Positions 1 to 9,417 are shown, counted from the first letter of the stretch. The stretch: 64,000 bases of DNA from Microcaldota archaeon (GCA_021828345.1 JAJZJI010000001.1:20408-84407), one strand, 5' to 3'. Program-made: numbers and translations. Notes: generated by a model not told the origin, from the sequence alone.

Positions 1-672
1 GACATTTTAGATGGGAAAAATGATATAAGAATTTTTGATAATGGAAAACTTATCTTGGCTACGCATCCAAGACCTCATCAGGAATGGAAATATGATTTTT
101 TGAAATCTTATATCTGTGTTGTAGGCCCAATTGAAAAAGAACAAGAAATTATTAAAAAATTTGAGAAAGAGAAAAGAAACGCAGAAAGACGTAAGAAAAA
201 AGCACAACGTTATATCAATAAAATAAAACCTACTCTAAATACTCTTGTTAAAAAAAGATTAGTTGATGGAATTTTAGGCCGTGGTTCATTTTTTGGAAGT
301 AATGGTTATCCTACTAAAAAGGATGATATTGACTTTATACTACTGATAAATAAATTAAAAAAAGAAACGGAAGAAAAAATAATAAGAATTCTTAAGCAAA
401 TACCAAAATTTTCAGTAACTCTTGTAAGAAGAAATGACGAAATTATTAAAAAAGGTAAATTACCTGAAATTAGTTTTGTAATTGTTACAAGGGAGATGGT
501 TTCACACGGATTAGGTATAGAATACGAGCGGTATGTTTTAAGAAACGGGGTCGGAATAAAACTTAATAACTTGTCTATAAATAAATCAGAAAAATTGGCA
601 AAAACGTTTATCTCGTTGCTGCCAAATAAGAAGCAAAGAAATCATCTATCAAGATTACCACCAAAAAAATAA
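1..672 (+). CDS. Nucleotidyltransferase-like protein, 5' end outside the window
   Basis: The reading frame is open from base 1, so the first possible start here (TTG at 55) is probably internal and the gene is cut by the window edge. The visible part is very Lys/Arg rich with a charged helical stretch, then a segment with G-S, about seven residues, and D-D-I-D (around bases 289-340). That arrangement resembles the GS...DxD metal-binding motif of minimal nucleotidyltransferase folds. The substrate cannot be told. The fold assignment is inference from this one motif and the true length is unknown. Confidence 0.5.
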   Translation, partial: DILDGKNDIRIFDNGKLILATHPRPHQEWKYDFLKSYICVVGPIEKEQEIIKKFEKEKRNAERRKKKAQRYINKIKPTLNTLVKKRLVDGILGRGSFFGSNGYPTKKDDIDFILLINKLKKETEEKIIRILKQIPKFSVTLVRRNDEIIKKGKLPEISFVIVTREMVSHGLGIEYERYVLRNGVGIKLNNLSINKSEKLAKTFISLLPNKKQRNHLSRLPPKK

Positions 673-737
673 AATCAAAGAAATGAACACAGTTAAATAA
701 ACTAATGTATTAAGTCATTATTTAGTTGATACAATAA

Positions 738-2219
738 ATGATACTAATGCACAATTCAACAAAAAATCACTTAAATAAAATCCCATCGAAGGGTTTCAAG
801 GTAGGTTTGTTTGGTTTTATTGTAATTGTTGCAATTGTGATAATTTATCTACTTGCTCTTTTCGATACGTTTTCAATGTATAATACTGGAGGCACCAATT
901 GGGATTTTATTACACATTGGCTAATGGCAAAGTCTCTGCTAAATAATAACTTTTATTCTGCATTATTTGGCGGTTACTTATCAAATAGTATTCTATATAG
1001 TAATACCTTTTATTTTGAAATTCTGCGCGCACCATTAACTGGAATATTAATGATACCATTTTCATTACTGGGTAGTAATATTGGAATGCCTCTATATTTT
1101 GTGTTTGTATTGCTTTTGCTTTTATATTCGATTTTTAAAATATCAAAGTCTCTTAAAATAGATCCATTATTATTAATATTAATTATTTTTACTCCGTATA
1201 TTTCTATATTTTTGATGCTGTTAAATGGCACCGAAATAGTCTCGATAGCACTACTTTTGATCTTTTTATCATTTTTATTTAAAAAAAGCTGGAAATCTGG
1301 AATAATACTTGCGCTTGCTGGGCTTGCTAAATATCCTAATCTGATATTTTTGCCACTTTTGTTTTTTCTTCCAAAAAAAGAAAGAAAAAATGCACTAATA
1401 TCGTTTTTTCTTGTAACTATTCCATGGTTATTATTTAATACAGTAGTATTTCACAATCCAATATTTAGCTATTTAATATCTGCAAATGCATTCTCTGGAG
1501 GAGGAACCACTGTTTATTTTCCTATAAATATAATTGTACAATCACTACTGCTTATACTCCCAGAACTATTTCCAATAACATTTATTTTAATAATCACATT
1601 ATTTGTGTTATATTTAAAGAGGACAAAATCCACAATAAATAAAATTAAATTTAAAAAATTTATAATTAATAATTATAAATATAAAATAGCAATATCTTTT
1701 TTTGTTCTGGGTGTTTTTGCATGGTCAATCACTGCTATGCGCGGTTCAATAAATGATCTGCCAAGATTGGGATATCTAATATATACAGGTGCGGCGCTCT
1801 TTTTTACACTATTATTTTTTGATGTAATAAAAAAATTAAAATCCATAATTAAAAATATATATGCCTATTGCATAATTGCGCTTTTTATTATTTATGTTCT
1901 AATTTTATTTACGTGGTTTCCATATAATGGATACGTCTTCTATGGATCTAAAAGTCCTGTACTTTTAAATGCGGAAAATTCAATTTTAATTCAAGGAATA
2001 GGTAGCTGCAATATTATATCAAATAATTGGGTGTATTTGAAATATTCGGGATATAATGCGCATTTCCCCTATTATTATAATGCAACAATTGAACACTATC
2101 CTATAATATTTTTTACTGATCTAGGTTCAAATCAAACCCCGATAAATTTAAACAATATAACTTTTAGAGAGAACTATTCGGGGTTTTTTATAGCTAAACC
2201 TAAAAACGCTATTTGTTAA
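738..2219 (+). CDS. Polytopic membrane protein, GT-C-like glycosyltransferase candidate
   Basis: A 493-aa protein with about ten or more hydrophobic helices. The first extracytoplasmic loop holds W-D-F and then A-P-L-T after the next helix. An acidic residue in the first loop and an R-A-P motif are typical of GT-C/DUF2029 mannosyltransferase-like proteins that use polyprenyl-phosphate sugars. The C-terminal third is a Tyr/Asn-rich non-membrane part. If the assignment is right it would add sugars to surface lipids or proteins. The start is ATG 738 or ATG 747; neither has a strong ribosome site. The downstream gene is convergent. Confidence 0.5.
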   Translation: MILMHNSTKNHLNKIPSKGFKVGLFGFIVIVAIVIIYLLALFDTFSMYNTGGTNWDFITHWLMAKSLLNNNFYSALFGGYLSNSILYSNTFYFEILRAPLTGILMIPFSLLGSNIGMPLYFVFVLLLLLYSIFKISKSLKIDPLLLILIIFTPYISIFLMLLNGTEIVSIALLLIFLSFLFKKSWKSGIILALAGLAKYPNLIFLPLLFFLPKKERKNALISFFLVTIPWLLFNTVVFHNPIFSYLISANAFSGGGTTVYFPINIIVQSLLLILPELFPITFILIITLFVLYLKRTKSTINKIKFKKFIINNYKYKIAISFFVLGVFAWSITAMRGSINDLPRLGYLIYTGAALFFTLLFFDVIKKLKSIIKNIYAYCIIALFIIYVLILFTWFPYNGYVFYGSKSPVLLNAENSILIQGIGSCNIISNNWVYLKYSGYNAHFPYYYNATIEHYPIIFFTDLGSNQTPINLNNITFRENYSGFFIAKPKNAIC

Positions 2220-2248
2220 TAAATACGTTTATATTTCTAATTTAATCT

Positions 2249-3997
2249 TTATCTAAGTAATCTACTTAAAATTAATAAAACAATACCTATTATCAAAGCT
2301 ATTACTATCCCATAAAATATTGGATTTGCATCCCCTATGTTTATAAGTTGTAATGGCGAGATTGTGCTACTATTTATTTGGCTATTTATGGTTGTAGAAA
2401 CGGTATTGTTAGATGAAGTATTATTGTAGGTGTAGCCTATTGTAGTTGTGGTAATTGGAGTAGGTATTGTTATAGCTGCTGTTCCGTTTTTGATAATTAT
2501 ATCAGTTGTATATGTCGGCGCACCTGTTAATGCCATCGCTCCACTGCTACTTTTAACTACCTTAAGATTTGTTGCGGTCTCCTCTGTATTGCCACCAAAT
2601 GTAAATAGTGAAGGGAACGGAATAAATGTGTTATTTGAATAATAATACTCCCATAAGCTGGCATTTAATCGGTTAAATTGAGTGCTCTCTCCATTTCCTT
2701 CACCACCAAAAACAAATTCGGAGTTATAATAATGATAATTAGGTGTTTCATAATATGGGGTTACCAAAAGCTGCGCATTATTTGAATATATATTAAATGT
2801 AACATTGTCGTAGTAATGCCATCCATTGCCGCTTTTATAACCAAATGATATAATCGGCTTTCCATTAGAATAACTAACCTTTATTATCGGAGTAATAAAT
2901 AATGGATAATTATATGATACAACTTCATTCTGGTATATATATTTTGGATATGCATAGACTACTACGTTATTTGATGTGTTATTGTAATTTTTCTGTGCAT
3001 ATGTTTCGAAATATCCATTTCCTGTAAGCGTTTTATTATTTACATTCGCAGTATTTGTTGTAAAATTCCATATATTATCTCCATAAATATAATTTTTCGC
3101 GCTTGTATTAAATTCCGCAACATTCTGCAGCCAATATGTATATACATTCCCATTATTTGAAACGATATTAACAACAGTATTAAGTTGCAAACTAGCTCCA
3201 TTTATTGATGTATTGACTGGTGGAGAATCATTGTATCCATAAATGTTTGTAATATTTGCAACGCCATAAATGGCGCTTGTGTTTATCTGGTATGGTACTA
3301 AATTGTCAGATATATTATATAATCCATAGCTAACAACGCCCATAGGTTGCGGCAATGAAAAATTTGCAATATCTAGTGGATTGACTAGTTCTGGGGTGAT
3401 ATTTGTATAAAAGTATATCTCTGTTGGATTATTCGATATAAATGTTATATTGTTGTTTCCTCTATTCATATTATAATAATTGCTCCATTCAGATATTGCC
3501 GATGTCTGGCTATTATAAAAATTATAATCGGTTGCCCGTATGTTCATAGAATTGTTACTAATCCATCTTATGCCTACTTTACTATAATTAGATAATTGTA
3601 TGTTGTAATTGTAGCTATTGTAAAATGTCTGTTCATGTAATTCATTTTTAGGGGCTGTAAACGCTGCAAGAGAATAATTTATTTGGTTATTTATAGTGGA
3701 CAAAACAAGGTAATATTTTCCAGGATTTAAGTTTAATGTGAATATGTGTGAACCATAAACGGTCTTATTATAAGTTGGATAAATGCTACTACCATTTTCA
3801 AAGCGTGAAAATTCTAATGGATTTAAAATTAAAAGATCCGCAGAACTATTGGTGCTATAACCGATTACAAGGGTGGCACCATTTTGAATACTAAAATTTT
3901 GGTAACTAAAATAGCCATTTTGTAATATTGTAGCATTACCAATACCTGCAATTAAAATAAGCGGTATAATAAGAGAGAGCAAATACATTCTGTTCAT
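2249..3997 (-). CDS. Thermopsin-family acid protease, membrane anchored
   Basis: A 582-aa exported protein with an N-terminal signal segment (residues about 5-22), a large Asn/Tyr/Ser-rich extracellular body with many N-x-S/T sites, a Thr-rich stalk and a C-terminal transmembrane helix. The body carries thermopsin (peptidase family A5) hallmarks: P-M-G-V-V-S-Y-G-L, then A-S-L-Q-L-N, the Y-W-L-Q-N-V box and, later, F-V-F-G-G-E-G-N-G. Thermopsins are pepsin-like proteases active at acid pH, known in Sulfolobus and other acidophilic archaea. It would act on the outer surface. It is the main evidence here for an acidic habitat. Confidence 0.85.
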   Translation of the reverse strand: MNRMYLLSLIIPLILIAGIGNATILQNGYFSYQNFSIQNGATLVIGYSTNSSADLLILNPLEFSRFENGSSIYPTYNKTVYGSHIFTLNLNPGKYYLVLSTINNQINYSLAAFTAPKNELHEQTFYNSYNYNIQLSNYSKVGIRWISNNSMNIRATDYNFYNSQTSAISEWSNYYNMNRGNNNITFISNNPTEIYFYTNITPELVNPLDIANFSLPQPMGVVSYGLYNISDNLVPYQINTSAIYGVANITNIYGYNDSPPVNTSINGASLQLNTVVNIVSNNGNVYTYWLQNVAEFNTSAKNYIYGDNIWNFTTNTANVNNKTLTGNGYFETYAQKNYNNTSNNVVVYAYPKYIYQNEVVSYNYPLFITPIIKVSYSNGKPIISFGYKSGNGWHYYDNVTFNIYSNNAQLLVTPYYETPNYHYYNSEFVFGGEGNGESTQFNRLNASLWEYYYSNNTFIPFPSLFTFGGNTEETATNLKVVKSSSGAMALTGAPTYTTDIIIKNGTAAITIPTPITTTTIGYTYNNTSSNNTVSTTINSQINSSTISPLQLINIGDANPIFYGIVIALIIGIVLLILSRLLR

Positions 3998-4068
3998 ACA
4001 TCAATCTACCAAATTCTTATAAATATTAAACATTTAAATACTATCTGTATATGTATTGAAATGATGCT

Positions 4069-4329
4069 ATGCCTAAAAAAAGTAAAAAAGATATTTTCTT
4101 AAAAAAACTTGCACATTCAAAGCTAGAGCACTTTTTGGATATTCTAAGATATGGGTATAATAACTATGGATTTATTTTCTACATTGGTGGGATTTCGGCC
4201 ATTTTGGGTGGTGTATTCGGCGTTGCTGGATGGCTCTCTATTGTAGTAACTATAGCCTTTCTTTACTATGCTGGCAAATTTAAGATATTTGTAGAAAAAG
4301 AGAAAAACTCCAAAAGGCATAAAAATTAG
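4069..4329 (+). CDS. Small two-helix membrane protein
   Basis: An 86-aa protein with a Lys-rich N-terminus, a hydrophobic hairpin rich in Gly, Ile and Val (residues about 33-70) and a basic C-terminal tail. No family is recognised. It opens a co-directional run with the AN1-like zinc protein and the EamA transporter, so it may share their promoter. The ATG at 4069 is preceded closely by GATG. Confidence 0.6.
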   Translation: MPKKSKKDIFLKKLAHSKLEHFLDILRYGYNNYGFIFYIGGISAILGGVFGVAGWLSIVVTIAFLYYAGKFKIFVEKEKNSKRHKN

Positions 4330-4364
4330 GGCATTATATAACTACTATATAATATGGTTATTTT

Positions 4365-4928
4365 ATGGCAACTGATTCTAATAATTTGTGCCAGTTTAAA
4401 AATTGCGATAAGAAGTATGTTGAGCGATGTGAATATTGCGATAAAAAGTACTGTAAAGCGCACATCAATCCTTCGCTTATACTTAGTTTAAATCAGATAA
4501 TAAATGAACCAAATGAAGCAAGAAGAAATCTGCTGCATGATGAATATGACAAAGAGGATGTTCATCCATGTCCCGCATATACTCAAAATTTTTGGAAGAG
4601 TTGGTATACGGATAAAAATTTTAGTTCTAATGTTGCAAAATCAGAAACAAAAAGCCAAAAAGCCCAGGAGGATTTGGATCTAAAAAATAATTCTGATAAT
4701 AAAGCGCAAGATCGCGATAAAACTATACAGATACAAAAGAATTCTAAAATTAAAATTTCATTTTTTAAAAAGAGAGCGCATGATAATTTAGTGGAAGATA
4801 AAACCGTAAGGGATAAAAAAGTTACTACAAAAATTGAGGAAAAGGAAGCTAAAACTGAGGAAAAACCGCCGCAAAAGAAGGGATTTTTTGGAAATATTAA
4901 AGATAGTTTGGGCGTGGAAGAGAATTAA
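4365..4928 (+). CDS. AN1-like zinc-finger protein with charged tail
   Basis: A 187-aa protein. The N-terminus has the Cys/His spacing of an AN1-like zinc finger: C-x4-C, C-x2-C, C-x2-H and, after an insert, H-P-C. The remaining 110 residues are low-complexity and dominated by Lys, Glu and Asp, probably disordered. AN1-type fingers in archaea are mostly uncharacterised; in eukaryotes they occur in ubiquitin-related and stress proteins. It lies between two membrane-protein genes on the same strand, with spacings of 35 and 32 bp. Confidence 0.7.
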   Translation: MATDSNNLCQFKNCDKKYVERCEYCDKKYCKAHINPSLILSLNQIINEPNEARRNLLHDEYDKEDVHPCPAYTQNFWKSWYTDKNFSSNVAKSETKSQKAQEDLDLKNNSDNKAQDRDKTIQIQKNSKIKISFFKKRAHDNLVEDKTVRDKKVTTKIEEKEAKTEEKPPQKKGFFGNIKDSLGVEEN

Positions 4929-4960
4929 CTATTTTATTAAATAAAATAAAAGATGCATTT

Positions 4961-5818
4961 ATGGATTATATTCTAGGTATACTACTTGGAGTTATAGGTA
5001 TGTTTAGCTATGGCATTCAAGATTTTTTAATGGCAAAGGCCTCAAGGTATATAGGAGCGTTTAAGACCTCTTTTTGGTTTCAGATAATAACGCTGATATT
5101 TTTGGTTATAATAGGTTTATTTTTATATAAATATCAAAGCATTAGTCTGCCACTTGCTATTTTGATAGTTTTTACTGGTATAATTTCAATGATTGGACTT
5201 GTATCCTTTAATAAAGGTTTATCTGTAGGAAATGTATCAATAATTACTACAATAGCATCCGTATGGAGTGTGCTATCTATACTACTCGGGTATATATTTT
5301 TAAGAACGCCAATATCTTTGATACAAACAATATTTATTGCAATAATAATATTAGGCACTATACTAGCATCACTTGAGCTAAAGCATTTAGTTAAAATGAA
5401 TATAAAGCATGTTGTAGGTTTGAAATATGCCATAATGACGGTATTTGGCTGGGGTATATACTTCTTTTTGATCGCGTATCTTGTAAATGTAATAGGATGG
5501 GTTGCGACCTCTCTATTTTCGCTGCTCGCAACAGTTATAGTTATGTTTATTTATGCCAAATTCGCATCAATTGACATAAAATTCAATATTAAAGGAAGAT
5601 ATATACTGCTGCTTATAGCAATTTTAAATACTATAGGATTTCTCTCTTATAGCATAGGGCTGACATATAACTATGTGGGTGTAATATCACCAATAATTGC
5701 TGCCGGGCCTGTAATAACCATAATGCTTGCCCTTTTTTTATTAAAGGAGCATTTAGAGTTAAGTCAGAAGGTTGGTATAATAATGGTAATATCTGGAATC
5801 ATTCTACTTGCAATTTAG
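4961..5818 (+). CDS. EamA/DMT-family transporter
   Basis: A 285-aa protein with ten hydrophobic helices in two repeats of five, the organisation of EamA (drug/metabolite transporter) permeases. Typical features include G-x-x-S-Y-G near the N-terminus, a short loop with K-A-S-R-Y after helix 1, and a final helix pair following L-L-K-E-H-L-E-L, the usual end of the second repeat. The substrate cannot be predicted. It ends a run of three co-directional genes, followed by a 175-bp gap before csl4. Confidence 0.8.
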   Translation: MDYILGILLGVIGMFSYGIQDFLMAKASRYIGAFKTSFWFQIITLIFLVIIGLFLYKYQSISLPLAILIVFTGIISMIGLVSFNKGLSVGNVSIITTIASVWSVLSILLGYIFLRTPISLIQTIFIAIIILGTILASLELKHLVKMNIKHVVGLKYAIMTVFGWGIYFFLIAYLVNVIGWVATSLFSLLATVIVMFIYAKFASIDIKFNIKGRYILLLIAILNTIGFLSYSIGLTYNYVGVISPIIAAGPVITIMLALFLLKEHLELSQKVGIIMVISGIILLAI

Positions 5819-5993
5819 AATTTATGTTCGAATGGTGCTTACATCAGGAAATATCCAAAAACCGTAATTTTGGCGTAAATTGAAATTTGCCTTAAGAATT
5901 TTGAAAAAGCATAATATTAAATCCTTTAAGTACCTAAATTAATACGTAATATCTGTTTGTGTTAATGTTAATTTTTTAAAGTAAGGTATTTTG

Positions 5994-6620
5994 ATGACTG
6001 ATGAAAATCTTATGTTTCCGGGAGATAATCTTTCGACAGAGGAGGAGTTTGTATCCTCAAGGAATACATTTATTGATAATGGCAATATACGCGCCTCAAT
6101 TATAGGTAGAACCATTATAGAGAACGGCGCAATAATGGTTGAGGGTATAAGTAGGGAGATAAAATCCTTTTATCGGGGCATGTATGTTTTAGGCGAGATA
6201 ACGGATGATTTGCATACGATTGTTTTTGTGAAAATAGATAATTTCAAAAAGGATAAAGATGTTTATATATCGTTTAAAAGTGGAAAGATAATAATGAAGT
6301 CCCATGCACCAAGTCCAAGGCATCAGCGCGATAGGGATTCTGATGGGAATAAAGTAGAAAATAAGCCCTTTGGTGTAGGCGATATAATACTTGCAAGAAT
6401 AACATTTGATGATAAGGATGTATATACGTTGGATTGTGGCAGCATAGATCTTGGCGTTGTTTATTCAAAATGTGCTCTATGCGATGCTCCATTAAAGCTT
6501 AATGATGATAAAACATCACTGCACTGCAACAATTGTGAGATAGATGTTGGAAAAAAGATAAGCTCTATGTACAATAACAGTGTTGCAGTAGAGGAGTTTT
6601 TATATAAAAACAACAAATAA
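5994..6620 (+). CDS. csl4: Exosome subunit Csl4
   Basis: A 208-aa protein with the three-part plan of archaeal Csl4: an N-terminal domain beginning with F-P-G-D, a central S1-like RNA-binding domain (about residues 65-140) with an inserted loop rich in Arg and Asp, and a C-terminal zinc ribbon with C-x2-C and C-x2-C (around bases 6470-6540). Csl4 forms part of the RNA-binding cap on the Rrp41-Rrp42 exosome ring and links to DnaG. The ATG at 5994 directly follows a TTG at 5991; the ATG is preferred. Adjacency to rpoL is common in archaea. Confidence 0.9.
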   Translation: MTDENLMFPGDNLSTEEEFVSSRNTFIDNGNIRASIIGRTIIENGAIMVEGISREIKSFYRGMYVLGEITDDLHTIVFVKIDNFKKDKDVYISFKSGKIIMKSHAPSPRHQRDRDSDGNKVENKPFGVGDIILARITFDDKDVYTLDCGSIDLGVVYSKCALCDAPLKLNDDKTSLHCNNCEIDVGKKISSMYNNSVAVEEFLYKNNK

Positions 6621-6681
6621 CCAATTAACATCAATTGTTATAAATGTTATGAATACAAATCTATTATATTCAAGTGATATT

Positions 6682-6954
6682 ATGAAAGTAACACTGATAA
6701 AAAATGAGAGTAAGGAGCTTGTATTGGAATTTGAGGATATGGATGTTACCATACCTGACATGCTCGCAAATAAACTTACAAGAAATAACGATGTTCTCTT
6801 TGCCGGTATACTGCAGGAGCATCCACAGGTTAAAAAACCAACACTTGTATTAAAGACCGAGAAGAAGAAAGCAATGGATGTGCTAGAGAAAGAGATAGAT
6901 GCGTTAGAGGAAGTGTTTAGCTCCTTTAAATCGGATCTATCTAAGAGCAAATGA
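6682..6954 (+). CDS. rpoL: RNA polymerase subunit L
   Basis: This encodes the archaeal counterpart of eukaryotic Rpb11/AC19, which pairs with subunit D in the RNA polymerase assembly platform. Family hallmarks are visible: the I-P-x-x-L-x-N-K-L stretch, F-A-G-I after the first strand, E-H-P followed by K-P-x-L, and a long C-terminal helix rich in Glu and Lys. An in-frame ATG exists at 6649, but the start at 6682 fits the usual RpoL N-terminus (M-K-V-T-L-I) and is preceded by AGTGAT. It lies between csl4 and a tiny zinc protein, all co-directional. Confidence 0.9.
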   Translation: MKVTLIKNESKELVLEFEDMDVTIPDMLANKLTRNNDVLFAGILQEHPQVKKPTLVLKTEKKKAMDVLEKEIDALEEVFSSFKSDLSKSK

Positions 6955-6978
6955 ATTTAAGTGCTAATAAGTGTTTTT

Positions 6979-7140
6979 TTGGCGGAGGCAAAATATTCTT
7001 GCAGTATATGTGGATTACATTATACTAAAAAGGAGCTTGCGGATTCATGTTATACGTGGTGTTCGAAGCATAATAGCTGTAATTTATTGGTTGCGAGCAA
7101 ATCCATTGAGGCTATTGCAAGAAGAAAGAGCGCCAAATGA
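6979..7140 (+). CDS. Small CxxC zinc-binding protein (53 aa)
   Basis: A short frame between rpoL and the FKBP gene encodes a 53-aa protein with C8-x2-C11, then C24-x3-C28-x2-H31-x2-C34, followed by a basic Ala/Arg/Lys tail. The regular Cys/His spacing argues for a real zinc-binding protein, perhaps RNA or DNA binding. The likely start is TTG at 6979; GTG at 6961 would add six residues. A longer overlapping frame from 6971 has no recognisable features and is judged a shadow. Genes on both sides are co-directional and closely spaced. Confidence 0.75.
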   Translation: MAEAKYSCSICGLHYTKKELADSCYTWCSKHNSCNLLVASKSIEAIARRKSAK

Positions 7141-7169
7141 TAATTTTATGTTAAAAGAGGTTGAATGTA

Positions 7170-7904
7170 ATGGCTTTTAAGGATGAGGATTTTGTAGAGA
7201 TCGAATATAGTGCATGGGATACATCAGCAAATAGGCTTATTGCCACTACTGATGAGAGAAAGGCAAAAGAGTCTGAAATATACAATAAAGATTATAAGTA
7301 TGGAAAGGTTCTGGTTGTATTAGGTTCTAATAGCGTTATAAAAGGATTAGATAAGGAAATACGTACAATGTCTATAGGCGAGCAGAAAAAGTTTACCGTA
7401 AAACCAGAGGATGCATTTGGACAGAGAAATGAGGAGCTAGTAAAGGTGATGCCTCTTTCAGATTTTAGAGCAAGAGATATGAATCCATATCCTGGAATGA
7501 CTGTAGAACTAGATAATATGACAGTAATTGTAAGAAGTGTTAACTCAGGAAGAGTTGTTGTTGATGCAAACAATCCCTATGCAGGTCGCGATATAACATA
7601 TGAGGTTAAGGTTATAAAGCAGATAACCAATCAGGATGAGAAGATTACAGCTCTTGGAAGAACATATAATGTGGAGCCGTCAAAGGTGAATGTTAGTGAT
7701 AAAAAACTCATGTTAAAATATGATAGCAACGTGAGCAAAAATGCGGATTACTTTGTTGGAAAGGTGAGCGCTATCGCCTCAATATTCACTTATTTTAAGG
7801 GCATAGAAGATATTGTCGTGGAAGAAGAATATAAACGCGTAGATCTTGAAAAACCAGGTCATACACATGAGCATAAACATGAGCAAAAGAAGGAAGTAGA
7901 ATAA
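7170..7904 (+). CDS. FKBP-type peptidyl-prolyl cis-trans isomerase (SlyD-like)
   Basis: A 244-aa protein with an FKBP core interrupted by an insert-in-flap domain, as in SlyD and archaeal long FKBPs. The N-terminal strand is followed by V-L-G-S-N-S-V-I-K-G-L-D, then P-E-D-A-F-G, the flap insert, and the returning strand with N-P-Y-A-G-R, equivalent to the N-H-P-L-A-G motif. A further C-terminal domain (about 90 residues) ends in a His-rich tail that may bind metal, again like SlyD. It would catalyse proline isomerisation and act as a cytosolic chaperone. The ATG at 7170 sits eight bases after an AGAGGTTG site, better than the TTG at 7161. Confidence 0.9.
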   Translation: MAFKDEDFVEIEYSAWDTSANRLIATTDERKAKESEIYNKDYKYGKVLVVLGSNSVIKGLDKEIRTMSIGEQKKFTVKPEDAFGQRNEELVKVMPLSDFRARDMNPYPGMTVELDNMTVIVRSVNSGRVVVDANNPYAGRDITYEVKVIKQITNQDEKITALGRTYNVEPSKVNVSDKKLMLKYDSNVSKNADYFVGKVSAIASIFTYFKGIEDIVVEEEYKRVDLEKPGHTHEHKHEQKKEVE

Positions 7905-8009
7905 GGGAATGTTAGAAATAACATTTAATTTCTATCCCGAAATAATTGAATTAATATTTATAGGGTCTAGCTTATATATAATTTAAGAATTTAAATTTCG
8001 AAGTTTGAG

Positions 8010-9167
8010 TTGCTCGGTGTATCTTTGGATAATGATGTAATAACAATAATAAAAGATCTAATAAAAATACCCAGTTATTTATCTAGTAATACAAATGAAA
8101 TTAAAATTGGTAATTATATATATGATTACTTGAAGAATATCAATTATCTAAATGTTGAAAAACAAGAAGTTGAAGATGGACGATTTAATATTATTGCTAC
8201 AGATGGCTTAGAACCAAAGTTAATGTTTTGTTGTCATATTGATACTGTAATGCCTTCGGGAATTTGGACTTATGGGCCTCTTTCACCAAATATTACAGAT
8301 AATAAGTTATATGGACTTGGTGCAGCAGATATGAAAGGTGGTATTGCATGTCTTCTATCGGCTCTTAAAAAATTTAAAAAAATAAATGGCATTTATCTAC
8401 TTTTTGATGTTGATGAAGAGTACTACTTTAAAGGTATGAATAAATTTTTAGAAAAATATAATCCAAAGCCTGAGCTAGCAATATTTTTAGAACCTGGTAT
8501 GAAAATAAAAAATGGGCATCGCGGAGTTATAGAAATATACTTTAAAGTTAGGGGTGTAACAGGACATTCTGCAAGACCTGAACTAAGTAAAAATGCGTTA
8601 TTTGGAATAATTAAAGCTATAAATTTGGTAAAGGTTCTGGTAGAAAATTATAAAACTGCCAATCTTGGTAATTCAACTATTAATTTGGCGTACTTACGTG
8701 GTGGTATATCTACTAAGGATGAACATGGTAACGAGGTTATAATAGAGCGTGGTAATAAGATTCCTGATGTGGCAGAAGGTGTTATAGAGATACGTAGTTC
8801 TGTTAGCGATATAAGTGATACTATATTAGAAAATTTTAAAAAATCATTAATATCTGACGGATTTTTTATTGATAAACTTGAAAAACGCATTGATAAAAAT
8901 CCTCTTTTTGTAGAACGAAGTAAACTTATAAAATTTGAAAAAATAATAGAAAGCGAGCTTGGTGGTGTAGCATATGCAAATATATCAAAATATGGTTATG
9001 GTGAAGGACAGATATTAAATAAAACACTAGGTGTAGACTGTGTTTATATTGGACCTGGACCTGATGATAGTGCACATAAAGTAGATGAATATGTTCTAAT
9101 AAACGAATTAAAGTCTATGGAGAATGTTATAATTTCTTTAATAAATGGTTATTGTGATATGGTATAG
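8010..9167 (+). CDS. M20-family metallopeptidase/deacylase (ArgE/DapE-like)
   Basis: This is a zinc-dependent amidohydrolase of the ArgE/DapE/carboxypeptidase family. The metal-site residues are visible in order: C-H-I-D-T-V, A-A-D-M-K-G-G, D-V-D-E-E, L-E-P-G and, near the C-terminus, D-S-A-H-K. A dimerisation domain is inserted after G-H-S-A-R-P. Its substrate could be an N-acylated amino acid, a LysW-linked intermediate or a dipeptide; no biosynthetic neighbour narrows this. The start is TTG, either at 8010 or at 8025; the latter has GGTGT a few bases upstream. Confidence 0.85.
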   Translation: MLGVSLDNDVITIIKDLIKIPSYLSSNTNEIKIGNYIYDYLKNINYLNVEKQEVEDGRFNIIATDGLEPKLMFCCHIDTVMPSGIWTYGPLSPNITDNKLYGLGAADMKGGIACLLSALKKFKKINGIYLLFDVDEEYYFKGMNKFLEKYNPKPELAIFLEPGMKIKNGHRGVIEIYFKVRGVTGHSARPELSKNALFGIIKAINLVKVLVENYKTANLGNSTINLAYLRGGISTKDEHGNEVIIERGNKIPDVAEGVIEIRSSVSDISDTILENFKKSLISDGFFIDKLEKRIDKNPLFVERSKLIKFEKIIESELGGVAYANISKYGYGEGQILNKTLGVDCVYIGPGPDDSAHKVDEYVLINELKSMENVIISLINGYCDMV

Positions 9168-9198
9168 ATTTAATTAGAAATTACATATAATTTGAATG

Positions 9199-9314
9199 TG
9201 GCGGGAGCGGGGATTGAACCCGCGGCCTCTAGATTTCTCGTCATTGCCTATAAGGCTCAACACTCATAGTGCTTTGCATATGAGTCTAGCGCTCTACCAC
9301 TGAGCTACCCCGCC
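9199..9314 (-). tRNA. tRNA-Met (CAT) with a 44-nt intron
   Basis: On the minus strand the exons form a full cloverleaf: a 7-bp acceptor stem starting G-G-C-G-G-G-G, a GCTC/GAGC D-stem, an anticodon stem CTAGA/TCTAG with loop CTCATAA, and a 5-bp T-stem. The anticodon is CAT. A 44-nt intron interrupts the loop after position 37, the canonical archaeal site. CCA is not encoded. The anticodon stem lacks the G-C run of an initiator tRNA, so elongator Met, or the Ile2 tRNA whose C34 is modified, are the options. Confidence 0.9.
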
Positions 9315-9417
9315 TCGTTAAGAGGAACCACAAGCAGTATTAATCTATTATAAATCGATAGAATAAATATATTTACTTTCAATACATATTTAATCCTTGT
9401 TTATATGGTGTAATGAT

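Noticed and set aside
6971..7180. 69-aa frame between rpoL and FKBP
   Set aside because: The other frame has a regular zinc-binding Cys/His pattern and fits the gap better.
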